Below are positions 27,359-37,313 of a stretch of 64,000 nt of DNA, piece by piece. Each line of letters begins with the position of its first letter. Positions within the stretch are counted from its first letter, which is position 1. Source of the DNA: an uncultured Hyphomonadaceae bacterium (lineage in GTDB: Bacteria; Pseudomonadota; Alphaproteobacteria; Caulobacterales; Hyphomonadaceae); the NCBI GenBank assembly GCA_913057945.1, contig CAJXOF010000005.1, positions 1 through 64,000 of the forward strand. The letters are read 5' to 3'. The position numbers were made by a program, and so were the translations under genes. The notes under the pieces are model-generated. The model saw nothing but the letters and a program-made list of their open reading frames with translations. It was not told the DNA's origin and searched no databases.

Positions 27359-28906
27359 ATGCATCCCTGCCATCACGCAAAGACCCACCCCGACAAGGCC
27401 GCCTATATCATGGCCGCGTCCGGCGAGACCGTCACCTTCAAACAGCTGGATGAGCGGTCCAACCAGATCGCCCATGCATTTCGCAATGCCGGACTGAAAC
27501 CGGGTGACACGATCGCGCTGTTCGCCGAAAACTCCCCGCGATATTTCGAGGTCTGCTGGGCCGCCCAGCGATCAGGGCTCTATTTCGTTTGCGTCTCTTC
27601 GCGCCTTACCGCGCCCGAGGTGAAATACATTCTGGAAGATTCCGGCAGCTCGCTCCTGATCGCCAGCGCCGGCAAGAGTGAAATCGCAAAGCAGGTCAAA
27701 CAGGTCACCTCGCTCGATCATTATTGGTCCATTGATGGCGATATCGACGGTTTCCAGAGACTGGAAACGCATCAGTCCGGCTTCCCGGTCACCCCCATTC
27801 CGGATGAAATGGCCGGAACGGACATGCTCTATTCGTCCGGCACGACTGGCCGGCCCAAAGGCATCCGCCCTGCCCTGGAACTAAACACCCCAATTGATGG
27901 GGAAAATGTCCTGATCCAGATCACTCAGGCAATGGCGGGCGCGGGAGCAGACAATATCTATTTGTCGCCAGCGCCGCTCTATCATGCCGCTCCGCTGCGC
28001 TGGTGCATGACGTTCACTCGGCTCGGCGCAACCCTGGTCATCATGGAGAAATTTGATCCGGAGGCATTTCTCGACTGCGTACAGAGCTACAAGGCAACCC
28101 ATACCCAGATGGTGCCAACCATGTTCGTTAAGCTGCTGAAGCTTCCGGAAGAGGTCCGCAAATCCTATGATGTCTCCAGTCTGGAATTCGTCATTCACGC
28201 CGCTGCGCCATGCCCGGTCCCCGTCAAGGAACAGATGATCGACTGGTGGGGCGCCATCATCGACGAATATTATGCCGGCTCCGAAGGCAATGGCATGACG
28301 TGGGCCAGAAGCGCTGACTGGCTGACCCACAAGGGAACCGTCGGCAAGGCGATCTGGGGCGAACTCCATATCTGCAATGAGGACGGCGATGAAGTGCCTG
28401 TCGGACAGGAAGGCCAAGTCTATTTCGGCGGCACAACCCCACCGAACTACCATAACGACCCCGAGAAAAATGCCTCCGCGCTCAATCCGAAACATCCTGA
28501 CTGGTCCTCGCTCGGGGATGTCGGGAAAGTGGACGAGGACGGCTTCCTCTATCTGACAGACCGCAAGGCCTTCATGATCATTTCAGGCGGGGTGAACATC
28601 TATCCGCAGGAAGCCGAGAACGTGCTGATCACGCACCCGAAAGTTGCGGACGTTGCCGTGATCGGCGTGCCCGACGAGGAATTCGGCGAGTCGGTCAAAG
28701 CCATCGTCCAGCCCATGCCGGGGATCGCGCCCTCTGACGAACTGGCCGCCGAGCTGCTGGAATTCTGTCGGGGTGAACTCTCGAAGATCAAATGCCCGAA
28801 AAGCCTTGATTTCGATCTGGAGCTGCCACGGCATCCGACCGGAAAGCTCTACAAGAGGCTGATCCGTGACCGTTATTGGGGCAAGAAGGACAGTCGCATC
28901 GTCTAG
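27359..28906 (+). CDS. Acyl-CoA synthetase (AMP-forming)
   Basis: 515-residue ANL-superfamily ligase that activates a carboxylic acid to its CoA thioester. Motifs: YSSGTTGRPKGIRP (P-loop), EYYAGSEGNGMTW (A5-like, adenine-binding), SLGDVGKVDEDGFLYLTDR (A7/A8), hinge KAFMIISGGVNIYPQEAEN and the C-terminal catalytic Lys in PRHPTGKLYKRLIR. CCAGGAGGAAGAC precedes the ATG. The substrate class (fatty acid versus steroid side-chain or aromatic acid) is open. The next gene starts 59 bases after its stop. Confidence 0.93.
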   Translation: MHPCHHAKTHPDKAAYIMAASGETVTFKQLDERSNQIAHAFRNAGLKPGDTIALFAENSPRYFEVCWAAQRSGLYFVCVSSRLTAPEVKYILEDSGSSLLIASAGKSEIAKQVKQVTSLDHYWSIDGDIDGFQRLETHQSGFPVTPIPDEMAGTDMLYSSGTTGRPKGIRPALELNTPIDGENVLIQITQAMAGAGADNIYLSPAPLYHAAPLRWCMTFTRLGATLVIMEKFDPEAFLDCVQSYKATHTQMVPTMFVKLLKLPEEVRKSYDVSSLEFVIHAAAPCPVPVKEQMIDWWGAIIDEYYAGSEGNGMTWARSADWLTHKGTVGKAIWGELHICNEDGDEVPVGQEGQVYFGGTTPPNYHNDPEKNASALNPKHPDWSSLGDVGKVDEDGFLYLTDRKAFMIISGGVNIYPQEAENVLITHPKVADVAVIGVPDEEFGESVKAIVQPMPGIAPSDELAAELLEFCRGELSKIKCPKSLDFDLELPRHPTGKLYKRLIRDRYWGKKDSRIV

Positions 28907-28965
28907 AAAGGCCAAAAAGCGCGGGTCCCACTGTCCCTCATTTTTCTTCCGGGTTAAGGAAGGTC

Positions 28966-30111
28966 ATGAGCGTCATTCCAAACCAGCGCCATTTGTTCGA
29001 TATCCCGGACGATGTTGCCTATTTCAACACCGCAACGATGGGGCCGATGACGAGAGCCTCAGTCGAGGCCGGTAAGACCGGACTGGCCCGGAAGCTGCAG
29101 CCCTGGTTCATTCAGGATACAGATTTCTTTGCGGACACTGCGCGCCTCCGCCCCCTCCTTGCCCAACTGATCCATGGGGACACCGAGGGCATCGCCTTTG
29201 TCCCATCTGTGAGTTACGCGCTGGCCACCGTTGCGGCCAACATCAGCTTGATAGAAGGTCAGGAAATTCTTGTCCTGGCAGACCAGTTTCCTTCAAATGT
29301 TTACGTCTGGCGCGCCTTGGCAGAGTCGACAGGCGCCCAGCTGAAAACCATCACCCACACGGGCAATTCAACTCTGTCCGAGTGTCTCCTCAATGAGATC
29401 GGGCCCAATACCGGACTTGTCGCTTGCGCACATATTCGCTGGACCGATGGCGCATTGATCGACGTTGAGGCGGTCGGTAAAAAATGCCGTGAATTCGGGG
29501 CTGCGCTTATATTGGACCTGACCCAGAGCTGCGGCGCATTGGATTTCAACGCGCAAGAGGTTCAACCTGATTTCGTGGCAGTCGCCGGATATAAATGGTT
29601 GCTCGGCCCCTATGCGACTGGCTTCCTCTATGTCGCCCCCGAACACCGGATGGGCGTCCCTTTGGAGCAGAACTGGATCACCCGAAAAGGCGCCTCCAAT
29701 TTCGCAAGACTGATTGATTACACTGACGAGTTCGAAGCCGGAGCAGAGCGATTTGACATGGGAGAGCGCTCGAATTTCGCGCTCCTTCCCGCCTTCGAAA
29801 GCGCAATACGCACCCTTCTTGACTGGGGAGTCGACAACGTGGAGCGCACGCTCCGCATCCGCAATGCGGACCTGTCGGAAAGGCTCAATTCGGTTGGCCT
29901 GTCCTGCCCTCCGGAGTCCGAGCGCGGCGCCCACTATCTCTGCCCCAAACTGCCAGACTCTGCGCCAGAAGACCTTACGGCGCAGTTGAAGGCGGAGGGC
30001 ATTTTTATATCCCGCCGAGGCGACCGATTGCGGATCACCCAGCACCTTTTCACGAATGACAAGGACACTGATCGGCTCGTGGAGCGGCTCGCCCATTACC
30101 TCAAATCCTAA
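28966..30111 (+). CDS. Class V aminotransferase-fold PLP enzyme
   Basis: 381-residue PLP-dependent enzyme of the cysteine-desulfurase/kynureninase/isopenicillin-epimerase fold. The N-terminus (YFNTATMGPMTRASVEAG) and GIAFVPSVSYALATVAANI cover the cofactor phosphate site; DLTQSCGALDF holds the pyridine-contacting Asp; VAGYKWLLGPYATGFLYVAP contains the Schiff-base lysine. I use the ATG at 28966 (AAGGAAGGTC upstream); an earlier in-frame start at 28876 overlaps the acyl-CoA ligase. Reaction unknown. Confidence 0.85.
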   Translation: MSVIPNQRHLFDIPDDVAYFNTATMGPMTRASVEAGKTGLARKLQPWFIQDTDFFADTARLRPLLAQLIHGDTEGIAFVPSVSYALATVAANISLIEGQEILVLADQFPSNVYVWRALAESTGAQLKTITHTGNSTLSECLLNEIGPNTGLVACAHIRWTDGALIDVEAVGKKCREFGAALILDLTQSCGALDFNAQEVQPDFVAVAGYKWLLGPYATGFLYVAPEHRMGVPLEQNWITRKGASNFARLIDYTDEFEAGAERFDMGERSNFALLPAFESAIRTLLDWGVDNVERTLRIRNADLSERLNSVGLSCPPESERGAHYLCPKLPDSAPEDLTAQLKAEGIFISRRGDRLRITQHLFTNDKDTDRLVERLAHYLKS

Positions 30112-30220
30112 GCTCTCACCCGCCCCCTACTTTGCCACAAACCGCACTTACCGTTCGGTCAAGCTTGCCGAGACCGCTATCCCAAGCCAAAACAGGGCAG
30201 CATTCAAACAGGAGGAATAC

Positions 30221-30676
30221 ATGGCGGACCCGCGCACAATTTCATATGACGAGCTCGAAACCCTGACCGGACAGGAAGTCGGCGTGTCCGACTGGCACAC
30301 AATCGATCAGGATCGCGTCAACATGTTTGCCGAAGCCACGGGCGATCATCAATGGATCCATGTGGACGTTGAACGCGCCACGAAGGAACTCGGCAGCCCG
30401 ATCGCGCACGGTTTCCTGACCCTGTCGCTGCTGCCAATGCTGGGCTCTGAAGTCCTGCGCGTCTCCGGCACGACCCGCGGTATCAATTATGGCTCTGACA
30501 AAGTCCGGTTCACGAACATGGTTCCCGTCGGCTCCAAGGTTCGCCTGCGCCAGAAATGCCTGTCGGTTGAGCCAAAGGCTGGCGGCAAGCAGATGAAGAT
30601 GGAAGCCACGGTGGAAATCGAAGGCCAGGAACGCCCGGCGCTGGTCGCAGAATCCATCACGGTTCTGTACGGCTAG
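30221..30676 (+). CDS. MaoC-like dehydratase (R-specific enoyl-CoA hydratase type)
   Basis: 151-residue hot-dog-fold hydratase. The hydratase-2 motif is visible as FAEATGDHQWIHVDVERA (catalytic Asp and His) followed by GSPIAHGFLTLSLLPML. Such enzymes hydrate trans-2-enoyl-CoA to (R)-3-hydroxyacyl-CoA. ACAGGAGGAATAC sits before the ATG at 30221; the longer frame from 30056 overlaps the preceding gene and lacks family similarity. A terminator follows 26 bases after the stop. Confidence 0.93.
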   Translation: MADPRTISYDELETLTGQEVGVSDWHTIDQDRVNMFAEATGDHQWIHVDVERATKELGSPIAHGFLTLSLLPMLGSEVLRVSGTTRGINYGSDKVRFTNMVPVGSKVRLRQKCLSVEPKAGGKQMKMEATVEIEGQERPALVAESITVLYG

Positions 30677-30702
30677 ACCACCTGAAATCTGCCAAAATTA
30701 CG

Positions 30703-30732
30703 AAGGGACCGTCTTGGAGCGGTCCCTTTTTC
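30703..30732 (+). terminator. Intrinsic terminator after the MaoC gene
   Basis: Nine-bp stem AAGGGACCG/CGGTCCCTT (30703-30711 and 30720-30728), eight-base loop, followed by TTTC-TTTTT. Located between the hydratase stop and msrB. Confidence 0.9.
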
Positions 30733-30823
30733 TTTTTCGGCCCCGGCGCTGATTGCACCGCAGATCATGGCGCGATCCGCCGAACCGCCTATATGATGGG
30801 AGAACATTATCGTGGAGCTCCTC

Positions 30824-31228
30824 ATGACAAAGACCAAGATCGAGCGGTCGGACCGCGAATGGCGCGAGATACTGACCGAGGACGAGTATCGCGTGGGCAT
30901 CAAGGACGGCACCGAGCGCGCCTTCACGCCCGGTAACCACAATGACGAGAAGCGCGAGGGCCTCTTCCATTGCAAGGGTTGTGATACCCCACTCTGGTCG
31001 TCGGAGCACAAATTCGAGTCCGGCACGGGCTGGCCAAGCTTCTGGCAGCCCGCCAGCGAGGGCGTTGTCGCCACCAAAACCGACTTCAAGATGATCCTGC
31101 CGCGCACCGAATGCCATTGCGCCATCTGCGGCATGCATCAGGGACATGTCTTCAAGGACGGCCCCCCGCCCACCGGCGAGCGTTGGTGCATCAATGGGGT
31201 CGTTCTGGACTTCAAACCCACCCAATAA
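30824..31228 (+). CDS. msrB: Peptide-methionine (R)-S-oxide reductase
   Basis: Repairs methionine-R-sulfoxide in proteins. The 134-residue protein carries the structural zinc CxxC pairs (CKGCD and CAICG), the SGTGWPSFWQP active-site loop and the catalytic cysteine in GERWCINGVVLDF. No signal peptide, so cytoplasmic. I prefer ATG 30824 (GTGGAG eight bases before) to the GTG at 30812. The usual partner msrA is not in the window. Confidence 0.95.
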   Translation: MTKTKIERSDREWREILTEDEYRVGIKDGTERAFTPGNHNDEKREGLFHCKGCDTPLWSSEHKFESGTGWPSFWQPASEGVVATKTDFKMILPRTECHCAICGMHQGHVFKDGPPPTGERWCINGVVLDFKPTQ

Positions 31229-31292
31229 AACTAGACACGATCAGGCGCACCTGATCCTATCCGGCCAAACTTATAGTGTCGGAGTCCCAGAT

Positions 31293-33533
31293 ATGCGCCT
31301 TCCTCTTCTCCTGATCAGCGCCGCCACACTGGCGCTCACCCCCGGATGCACAATGACTGAAACACCCTCCCCAGATCTGGCACAGGCTGAAGCCGCGCCC
31401 CAGGAATCCCCTGCCCTCAGTACGCTCACGCCGCCGGTCGCGCCGCGTATCGATCACGAAATCACGCAGGTCGGGCGCACTCGCAACGATCCGTATCACT
31501 GGATGAAGGATGAGAAGTGGCAGGAAGTGATGCGGGACCCCAGCGTCCTGCGTCAGGACATTCGCGACTATCTCGAAGCGGAGAACGCTTTCACCAAGGC
31601 TGCGCTGGAAATGCCAACGACAGACCTGCGCGATGAACTCTTCAAGGAAATGCGCGGCCGCATCAAGGAAGACGACAGCACGGTTCCGGAGATCGACGGT
31701 CCCTATGCTTACTATACGCGCTACCGAGAAGGCGGCGAGTATCCGATCATCGCCCGCAAACCGGCCGACAAGGCCTTCGACCCGGACGCAGACGAAACGA
31801 TCCTTCTGGATGGGGATGCACTCAGCAAGGGGGAGGACTATTTCTCCTTCGGGGGCATCGACACCTCCCCGGACCACAGCTTGATCGCCTATGCGACTGA
31901 TACACAGGGCAGCGAGTTTTACACGATCCGTCTCAAGACCACGGAGACGGGCGAAGACCAGGGCGTCCAGATCGACAGTGCCTATGGGCCGTTCGAATGG
32001 AGCACCGACGGAACGCGTATCTACTGGATCCATCGTGACGAGAATGCGCGCCCGGACTCGGTATGGCAGCGCGACCTGAAGACCGGCGAAGATACGCTGC
32101 TCTACAAGGAAAATGATCCCGGCGTGTTCCTGAGCATCAGCAAGAGCGCCAGCGAAGACATTATCTTCATCAGCGCCTCCAGCCACACGACCTCGGAAGT
32201 CTACTGGTTCCCGGCAGCTGAGGCGGACCCGACGCCGCGTATCATCGCGCCGCGCCAGACCGACAATGAATACAATGTCGTCCACTGGGACGGCCAGTTC
32301 TACATCTACACCAATCTCGACGGTGCCGTGGATTTCAAGCTGATGCGCGCGCCAATGGAGTCGACCAGCCGGGATGCCTGGGAAGAAGTGATCCCGCACC
32401 GCCCCGGCACGCTGATCCTGGGGGTACAGGCCCAGAAGGATTATCTCGCCATCATGGAGCGGGAAAACAGCCTGCCGCAACTCGTCATCCGCGCCCGCAA
32501 GGACGGGTCGAGCCACAAGATCAATTTCGAGGAAGCCGCCTACTCGCTCGGCCTCGATAGCGGCTATGATTTCGACACGCCGATCCTGCGCTTCGAATAC
32601 TCGTCGCCGACCACACCGGACCAGGTGTTCGACTACGACCTGAACACGCATGAGCGCATTCTCCGCAAGACTCAGGAAGTCCCGTCCGGACACAATCCTG
32701 GGGATTATGTCGCCGAAAGATTGATGGCCCCGTCCTGGGATGGGGTAGATGTGCCGATCACATTGCTGCGCCACAAATCAACGCCGGTCGACGGAACGGC
32801 GCCGATGCTGCTTTACGGCTATGGTTCCTACGGCATCACCTATCCGGCAGACTTCCGGACCAGTCGGCTCAGCCTCGTGGACCGCGGTGTGATCTACGCC
32901 ATCGTTCATCCGCGCGGCAGCATGTCCAAGGGCTACCAATGGTATCTGGACGGCAAGCTCGAGAAGAAGCCGAACACGTTCAAGGATTTCATCGCTGCAG
33001 GACATTACCTCGTCGACCAGAACTACACGTCTGAAGGCAACATCGTGGCCTATGGCGGCTCTGCCGGCGGCCTCCTGATGGGCGCTATCGCGAACATGGA
33101 CCCTGACCTGTTCGGGGGCATCATCGCCGCCGTGCCGTTCGTGGATGTCGTCAACACGATGTCGGACGAAAGCCTGCCGCTGACCCCGCCGGAATGGCCG
33201 GAATGGGGCAATCCGCTCGTCTCGGCCGAGGATTACGACACGATCATGGCCTACAGCCCATATGATAATGTCGCCGACCGGCCATATCCGCCGATGCTCA
33301 TCACCGGCGGCCTGTCCGATCCGCGTGTGACCTATTGGGAGCCGACCAAATGGGCCGCGCGCCTGCGCCACGACGCGCCGAATGGCGGCCCCTACTTCCT
33401 GCGCATCGAAATGGAAGGCGGTCATGGCGGCGCCTCAGGCCGGTTTGAGGGCCTAAAAGATGTCGCGCTCGACTTCGCCTTCGCGCTGGCCGCAATGGGT
33501 AAGGTCGAAGGCGTCGATCTGAAGGACGAGTAG
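31293..33533 (+). CDS. Secreted S9 prolyl oligopeptidase family protein (oligopeptidase B-like)
   Basis: 746-residue serine peptidase with a lipoprotein signal (MRLPLLLISAATLALTPGC, lipobox Cys at ~19). The N-terminal third and middle form the seven-bladed propeller (HWMKDEKWQEVM onward), and the C-terminal alpha/beta domain has GYGSYGITYPADF, the nucleophile in AYGGSAGGLLMGAI, Asp in GGLSDPRVTYWEP and His in EGGHGGASGR. PtrB-type enzymes cut after Arg/Lys in short peptides; the lipoprotein form is common in Gram-negative marine bacteria. The ATG at 31293 is the one that starts the signal peptide. Confidence 0.95.
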   Translation: MRLPLLLISAATLALTPGCTMTETPSPDLAQAEAAPQESPALSTLTPPVAPRIDHEITQVGRTRNDPYHWMKDEKWQEVMRDPSVLRQDIRDYLEAENAFTKAALEMPTTDLRDELFKEMRGRIKEDDSTVPEIDGPYAYYTRYREGGEYPIIARKPADKAFDPDADETILLDGDALSKGEDYFSFGGIDTSPDHSLIAYATDTQGSEFYTIRLKTTETGEDQGVQIDSAYGPFEWSTDGTRIYWIHRDENARPDSVWQRDLKTGEDTLLYKENDPGVFLSISKSASEDIIFISASSHTTSEVYWFPAAEADPTPRIIAPRQTDNEYNVVHWDGQFYIYTNLDGAVDFKLMRAPMESTSRDAWEEVIPHRPGTLILGVQAQKDYLAIMERENSLPQLVIRARKDGSSHKINFEEAAYSLGLDSGYDFDTPILRFEYSSPTTPDQVFDYDLNTHERILRKTQEVPSGHNPGDYVAERLMAPSWDGVDVPITLLRHKSTPVDGTAPMLLYGYGSYGITYPADFRTSRLSLVDRGVIYAIVHPRGSMSKGYQWYLDGKLEKKPNTFKDFIAAGHYLVDQNYTSEGNIVAYGGSAGGLLMGAIANMDPDLFGGIIAAVPFVDVVNTMSDESLPLTPPEWPEWGNPLVSAEDYDTIMAYSPYDNVADRPYPPMLITGGLSDPRVTYWEPTKWAARLRHDAPNGGPYFLRIEMEGGHGGASGRFEGLKDVALDFAFALAAMGKVEGVDLKDE

Positions 33534-33685
33534 GGTCTGACCCGCTGATAATTCATTGAATTTATTGCACTGGCAGCAAGCTGGCGGCCCCGTGGCGGGG
33601 TCGTGACGCCTGTCTGGCGTGGAGGATCGCTGCCAGTTGCAGTCTCTTGGGTTCATCTGATAACGAACGCACCCAGGAGAAAAGC

Positions 33686-34147
33686 ATGTCCTTCAAAGCA
33701 GATGCCGCCAAGATCAAGCGCTGGCGCGAAGAGCGCCATTGGTCTCAGGAGCACATTGCTGATCTCGCGGGGATCGGACTTCGAACCATTCAGCGCATCG
33801 AAAATGGCGAGCCGGCCTCCCAGGAGTCACTGAAAGCCCTGGCGGCAGCATATAATGTTGATGTCATCGCCCTGTCGCTCGACCAGGAGGCTGAAGCCAC
33901 AAGGATGGTTGAACGCCAGAATAAAAAGATACGGGCAGGAATCCGCCTCTCCTTCTGGATCCATCTGTCAGGCTATGTGATCGGGGTCTTCGTCTTCCTC
34001 GGCATCAGCATAGGCATCGGCGGCGATACGTTCGTGATGAAGTGGCCGTTGATTTGGTGGACCGTGGGTCTGGTCTCACATGCCGCGACAGTGGTCATTG
34101 TCCACGTCGCCACACGGTACACCGAACAATTCAAGACAGTGGGGTAA
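33686..34147 (+). CDS. XRE-type helix-turn-helix protein with 2TM domain
   Basis: 153 residues: an N-terminal HTH (IKRWREERHWSQEHIADLAG then IGLRTIQRIENGEPASQESL, about residues 8-50) followed by a short charged linker and two membrane helices (about 88-108 and 117-135). Such fusions tether a DNA-binding domain to the inner membrane, role unknown. CAGGAGAAAAGC precedes the ATG at 33686. The gene sits between the oligopeptidase and a tRNA gene. Confidence 0.85.
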   Translation: MSFKADAAKIKRWREERHWSQEHIADLAGIGLRTIQRIENGEPASQESLKALAAAYNVDVIALSLDQEAEATRMVERQNKKIRAGIRLSFWIHLSGYVIGVFVFLGISIGIGGDTFVMKWPLIWWTVGLVSHAATVVIVHVATRYTEQFKTVG

Positions 34148-34192
34148 GCTGACAAGGCCGAAGGTGCGGGGCGACACGCCACTGTTTGGAAA

Positions 34193-34269
34193 TGGTCGGA
34201 GCGATAGGATTCGAACCTACGACCCCTCGCCCCCCAGGCGAGTGCGCTACCGGGCTGCGCCACGCTCCG
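34193..34269 (-). tRNA. tRNA-Pro(GGG)
   Basis: 77-base tRNA on the reverse strand with encoded CCA. Acceptor CGGAGCG pairs with CGCTCCG; the anticodon stem CTCGC/GCGAG encloses CTGGGGG, giving anticodon GGG; the T-arm has GGTTCGAATCC. Located between the XRE gene and the MerR-type regulator, all on opposite or same strands without overlap. Confidence 0.97.
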
Positions 34270-34322
34270 ACTCCGGCGGCTTGTACCCAAGCCACCCTGT
34301 TTCCGCAATGTCTTATGTGGGT

Positions 34323-34787
34323 TCAGGCTGCGCGAGTTTGGCGAACCGCATCCAGCCGCGCCTTCAGGTCTTTCAACCCGACCAGCGTATCCTCAAGGCG
34401 CTCTCGGGAGTCTCCGGAGGTCTCGCTGGAAACATCGACCTTGAAGGCATCGGCCACAGTCTTCTGAAGCTCGCGTGCAGGGCTGGTGCCCAGCGTAGCC
34501 GCCCCGGACAGGACGGCTGGAACGCCTTGCTCCGCCAGCAGCGCCTTGGCGCCCTTCAAGGTGAGCCCCTTCTCATGCACCAGTATCTGGATGGCGCGGA
34601 GCGCGTCGAGGTCCTGTGGCCGGAACATACGGCGCCCATCGGCGCGCTTGATCGGGCGAACATCCTTGGTGAATTTGGTTTCCCAATATCGGATCACATG
34701 CGTTTCGAGCCCAAGCTCTCCAGCCGCCTCTCCAATGGAGCGGAATGCTTGAGCTGATTTGGTGATACGGGCCCGACTTGCCGACAT
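34323..34787 (-). CDS. MerR-family transcriptional regulator
   Basis: 154-residue regulator. The N-terminal winged HTH (IGEAAGELGLETHVIRYWET then KFTKDVRPIKRADGRRMFRP, about residues 17-56) is MerR-like, followed by a helical region (LRAIQILVHEKGLTLKGAKA) and a charged tail. The position next to ihfA matches the conserved alphaproteobacterial plsX-fabH-ihfA-merR block. GAAGGATTCCCC precedes the ATG. Effector and targets unknown. Confidence 0.93.
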   Translation of the reverse strand: MSASRARITKSAQAFRSIGEAAGELGLETHVIRYWETKFTKDVRPIKRADGRRMFRPQDLDALRAIQILVHEKGLTLKGAKALLAEQGVPAVLSGAATLGTSPARELQKTVADAFKVDVSSETSGDSRERLEDTLVGLKDLKARLDAVRQTRAA

Positions 34788-34803
34788 GGGGAATCCTTCC
34801 TGA

Positions 34804-35097
34804 TTATTTGTGATCCACCAATGATTTCAACATTGGTGAAGGGCGGAAGGTGACAACGCGGCGTGCGGCGATCACGGCTTCCTGCCCGGTTTTCGGATTG
34901 CGGCCTTCCCGGGGTGCTTTTGATCGCACCACGAAATTGCCAAAGCGGGAGAGCTTGACCTCGTCCTCTGTCTCCAGAGCCGATCCGATCAGTTCCAGCG
35001 TTCTGTCCAGCAAGTCTGACGATTCCTGGCGTGTCACACCGACTTCGCGGACGATGGCGTCCGTGACTTCTGCCCTGGTGACGGTCTGGTTGCTCAT
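34804..35097 (-). CDS. ihfA: Integration host factor alpha subunit
   Basis: 97-residue DNA-bending protein of the HU/IHF family. The C-terminal beta-arm motif GRNPKTGQEAVIAARRVVTF and LSRFGNFVVRSKAPREG identify the alpha subunit together with its genomic position. It lies 16 bases upstream of the MerR gene on the same strand, and about 100 bases downstream of fabH. Confidence 0.95.
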   Translation of the reverse strand: MSNQTVTRAEVTDAIVREVGVTRQESSDLLDRTLELIGSALETEDEVKLSRFGNFVVRSKAPREGRNPKTGQEAVIAARRVVTFRPSPMLKSLVDHK

Positions 35098-35200
35098 GGG
35101 ATTCTCCCGCTCTGGTTAATGATTAGACACGTTTCGTTAACGGATCCCTAGCGAAGCCGTTGCGTCAGTTCTTTGATAATGCTGATTTTTGCCAAACAGG

Positions 35201-36172
35201 CTAGAGGCGGAAAAGGCTAGCGCCCCAGGAAAATCCGCCGCCCATCGCCTCTGAGAGAATCAGGTCGCCCGGTTTGGCCCGTCCCGTGCGTACGGCATGG
35301 TTCAATGCAAGAGGAATGGACGCGGCAGACGTGTTGGCGTGCTGGTCCACCGTGATGATCACTTTCTCGTCGTCGATCTTCATCCGCTTCGCCACCGCAT
35401 CGAGAATGCGCTTGTTTGCCTGGTGGGGAACAAACCAGTCGATCTGCTCAGAGGTCAGGCCGGTTTCGTCGAGCACGGCCTGTATGGCCGACGAAATGTT
35501 CGCAACGGCATGCCGGAACACCCGATTGCCTTCCATGCGGACATGGCCAATGGTGCCAGTCGAGCTGACCCCGCCATCGACATAGAGCAGGTCGGATTTC
35601 GTACCGTCCGTCCGGATGTGGTGCGTGATGATCCCGGCATCGTCCGCACCGGTCCATTCCTCGGCCTGAATGACGACGGCGCCGCCGCCATCCCCGAACA
35701 GGACACAGGTGCCGCGGTCGGACCAGTCGAGGATACGGGTGAAGGTTTCCGCGCCGATCACCAGCGCCGTGTTGAACAGGCCCTGCTTCAACATCGAGTC
35801 GGCCGTGGCCAGTGCGAAGAGAAATCCGGAACATACCGCCTGAACGTCAAAGGCTGCGCCCTTGTCGATTCCGAGCTTTGCCTGAACGGCCGTGGCCGTC
35901 GCCGGAAAGGTCTGGTCAGGCGTTGTCGTGGCAAGCACGATCAGGTCGACATCGCTAGCTTGCAGGCCGGCCGCCTCAAGCGCCTGTTTAGCTGCTGCCG
36001 TCGCAATGTCTGACGTCAGCTCGCCATCGGCAGCAATGTGCCGCCGGTGGATCCCCGTGCGCTCCACGATCCAATCATCGGTCGTATCGACCATCTTGGA
36101 AAGATCGTCATTGGTCAGAACCTTCTCAGGAAGATAGCTGCCGGTTCCACGGATAAAACTGCGCCGCGCCAT
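35201..36172 (-). CDS. fabH: 3-oxoacyl-[acyl-carrier-protein] synthase III
   Basis: Starts fatty-acid synthesis by condensing an acyl-CoA with malonyl-ACP. 323 residues with the catalytic triad in [14 protein letters not shown] (Cys), [17 protein letters not shown] (His) and [14 protein letters not shown] (Asn). Located 23 bases after the plsX stop, in the plsX-fabH pair. The other fab genes are about 16 kb away at 16.5-19.8 kb. Confidence 0.97.
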   Translation of the reverse strand: MARRSFIRGTGSYLPEKVLTNDDLSKMVDTTDDWIVERTGIHRRHIAADGELTSDIATAAAKQALEAAGLQASDVDLIVLATTTPDQTFPATATAVQAKLGIDKGAAFDVQAVCSGFLFALATADSMLKQGLFNTALVIGAETFTRILDWSDRGTCVLFGDGGGAVVIQAEEWTGADDAGIITHHIRTDGTKSDLLYVDGGVSSTGTIGHVRMEGNRVFRHAVANISSAIQAVLDETGLTSEQIDWFVPHQANKRILDAVAKRMKIDDEKVIITVDQHANTSAASIPLALNHAVRTGRAKPGDLILSEAMGGGFSWGASLFRL

Positions 36173-36195
36173 GTCTTGCCTATCAATAGGACGGC

Positions 36196-37221
36196 CTATT
36201 CGGCCGCCATACCCTTCTGTCTGATTTTCTCGAGATTGGCTGCAACCTCATCCCTGAAGTGACTTGCGGCAAGGTCGGCGGCCAGTTCGCAGGCTCGTGC
36301 GAAACCCCGGCTGTCCGTACCACCATGGCTCTTCACCGAAACGCCGCCAAGTCCCAACAGCACGCCGCCGTTTACATTGCTCGGATTCATCTGTTCCCGC
36401 AGGTGCTTGAGCCCGGCCATGGCGAGCAACGCGCCAATCTTCGACAGGATGCCGCCTGTCAGGGCTTCGCGCACACGCATTCCAAGCATCCGGGCAACGC
36501 CTTCGCCTGTCTTGAGCGCCACATTCCCGGTGAACCCGTCCGTTACGATCACATCAACGGTGCCAGACGAAATATCATCGCCTTCGATGAAGCCATGATA
36601 GGCGAGATCGAGCCCGGAGTTGCGCAGCCACTCATGCGCCTCGCGAATTTCGTCATGGCCCTTCATCTCTTCCGAACCGATATTGAGAATACCGATTGTC
36701 GGTTTCTCAATGCCCAGAATCGCGCGCGCGTAGGCTTCGCCCATGATGGCAAAGGTCACCAATTGCGCGGCGTCGGCTTCGAGATTGGCTCCAACATCCA
36801 GAACAACACTTCGGCCCCGTAGCGTCGGCCATGCCGCTGTCATCGCCGGGCGGTGCACACCGTCCATCTTGCGCAGGACCAGCATCGAGATCGCCATCAG
36901 CGCGCCGGTATTGCCTGCGGATACGGAGGCATGCGCGGCGCCGTCTTTCACGTCATGAATCGCGTTCCACATGGAAGACCCCTTGCCCCGCCTGAGGGCC
37001 TGGCTGGGTTTCATGTCGCTGGTCACATAGAGATCGGTGTGGACAATCTCGATCCGGTCAGATGATTTGGACAGCAGAGGTTTCAGCTGGGTTTCGTCAC
37101 CATGTAGCCGCACGGACGCATCGGGACGTGCGGCGAGGAACAGCTCCGCTCCCGCGACCGTTACTTCGGGGGCTGCGTCACCCCCCATTGCATCAATTGC
37201 GAGAATTAGGCCTTTGGCCAT
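36196..37221 (-). CDS. plsX: Phosphate acyltransferase PlsX
   Basis: Makes acyl-phosphate from acyl-ACP for phospholipid synthesis; peripheral membrane. The 341-residue protein starts [20 protein letters not shown] and carries [40 protein letters not shown] and [15 protein letters not shown], all family landmarks. I use ATG 37221; an upstream GTG at 37239 would add six residues. Confidence 0.96.
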   Translation of the reverse strand: MAKGLILAIDAMGGDAAPEVTVAGAELFLAARPDASVRLHGDETQLKPLLSKSSDRIEIVHTDLYVTSDMKPSQALRRGKGSSMWNAIHDVKDGAAHASVSAGNTGALMAISMLVLRKMDGVHRPAMTAAWPTLRGRSVVLDVGANLEADAAQLVTFAIMGEAYARAILGIEKPTIGILNIGSEEMKGHDEIREAHEWLRNSGLDLAYHGFIEGDDISSGTVDVIVTDGFTGNVALKTGEGVARMLGMRVREALTGGILSKIGALLAMAGLKHLREQMNPSNVNGGVLLGLGGVSVKSHGGTDSRGFARACELAADLAASHFRDEVAANLEKIRQKGMAAE

Positions 37222-37313
37222 CGGGCTTTCGTGCTCCACGAGTTCCTTCGGAATACTTTCCGGTGTTTACGGTGCGCCTCGAACCTTGGCAACGCCGCGG
37301 ATGTGAAGGATGG

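Noticed and set aside
31257-32774. A 505-codon open frame opposite the S9 oligopeptidase gene
   Set aside because: Antisense shadow of a gene with a full catalytic triad; no ribosome-binding site or family similarity.
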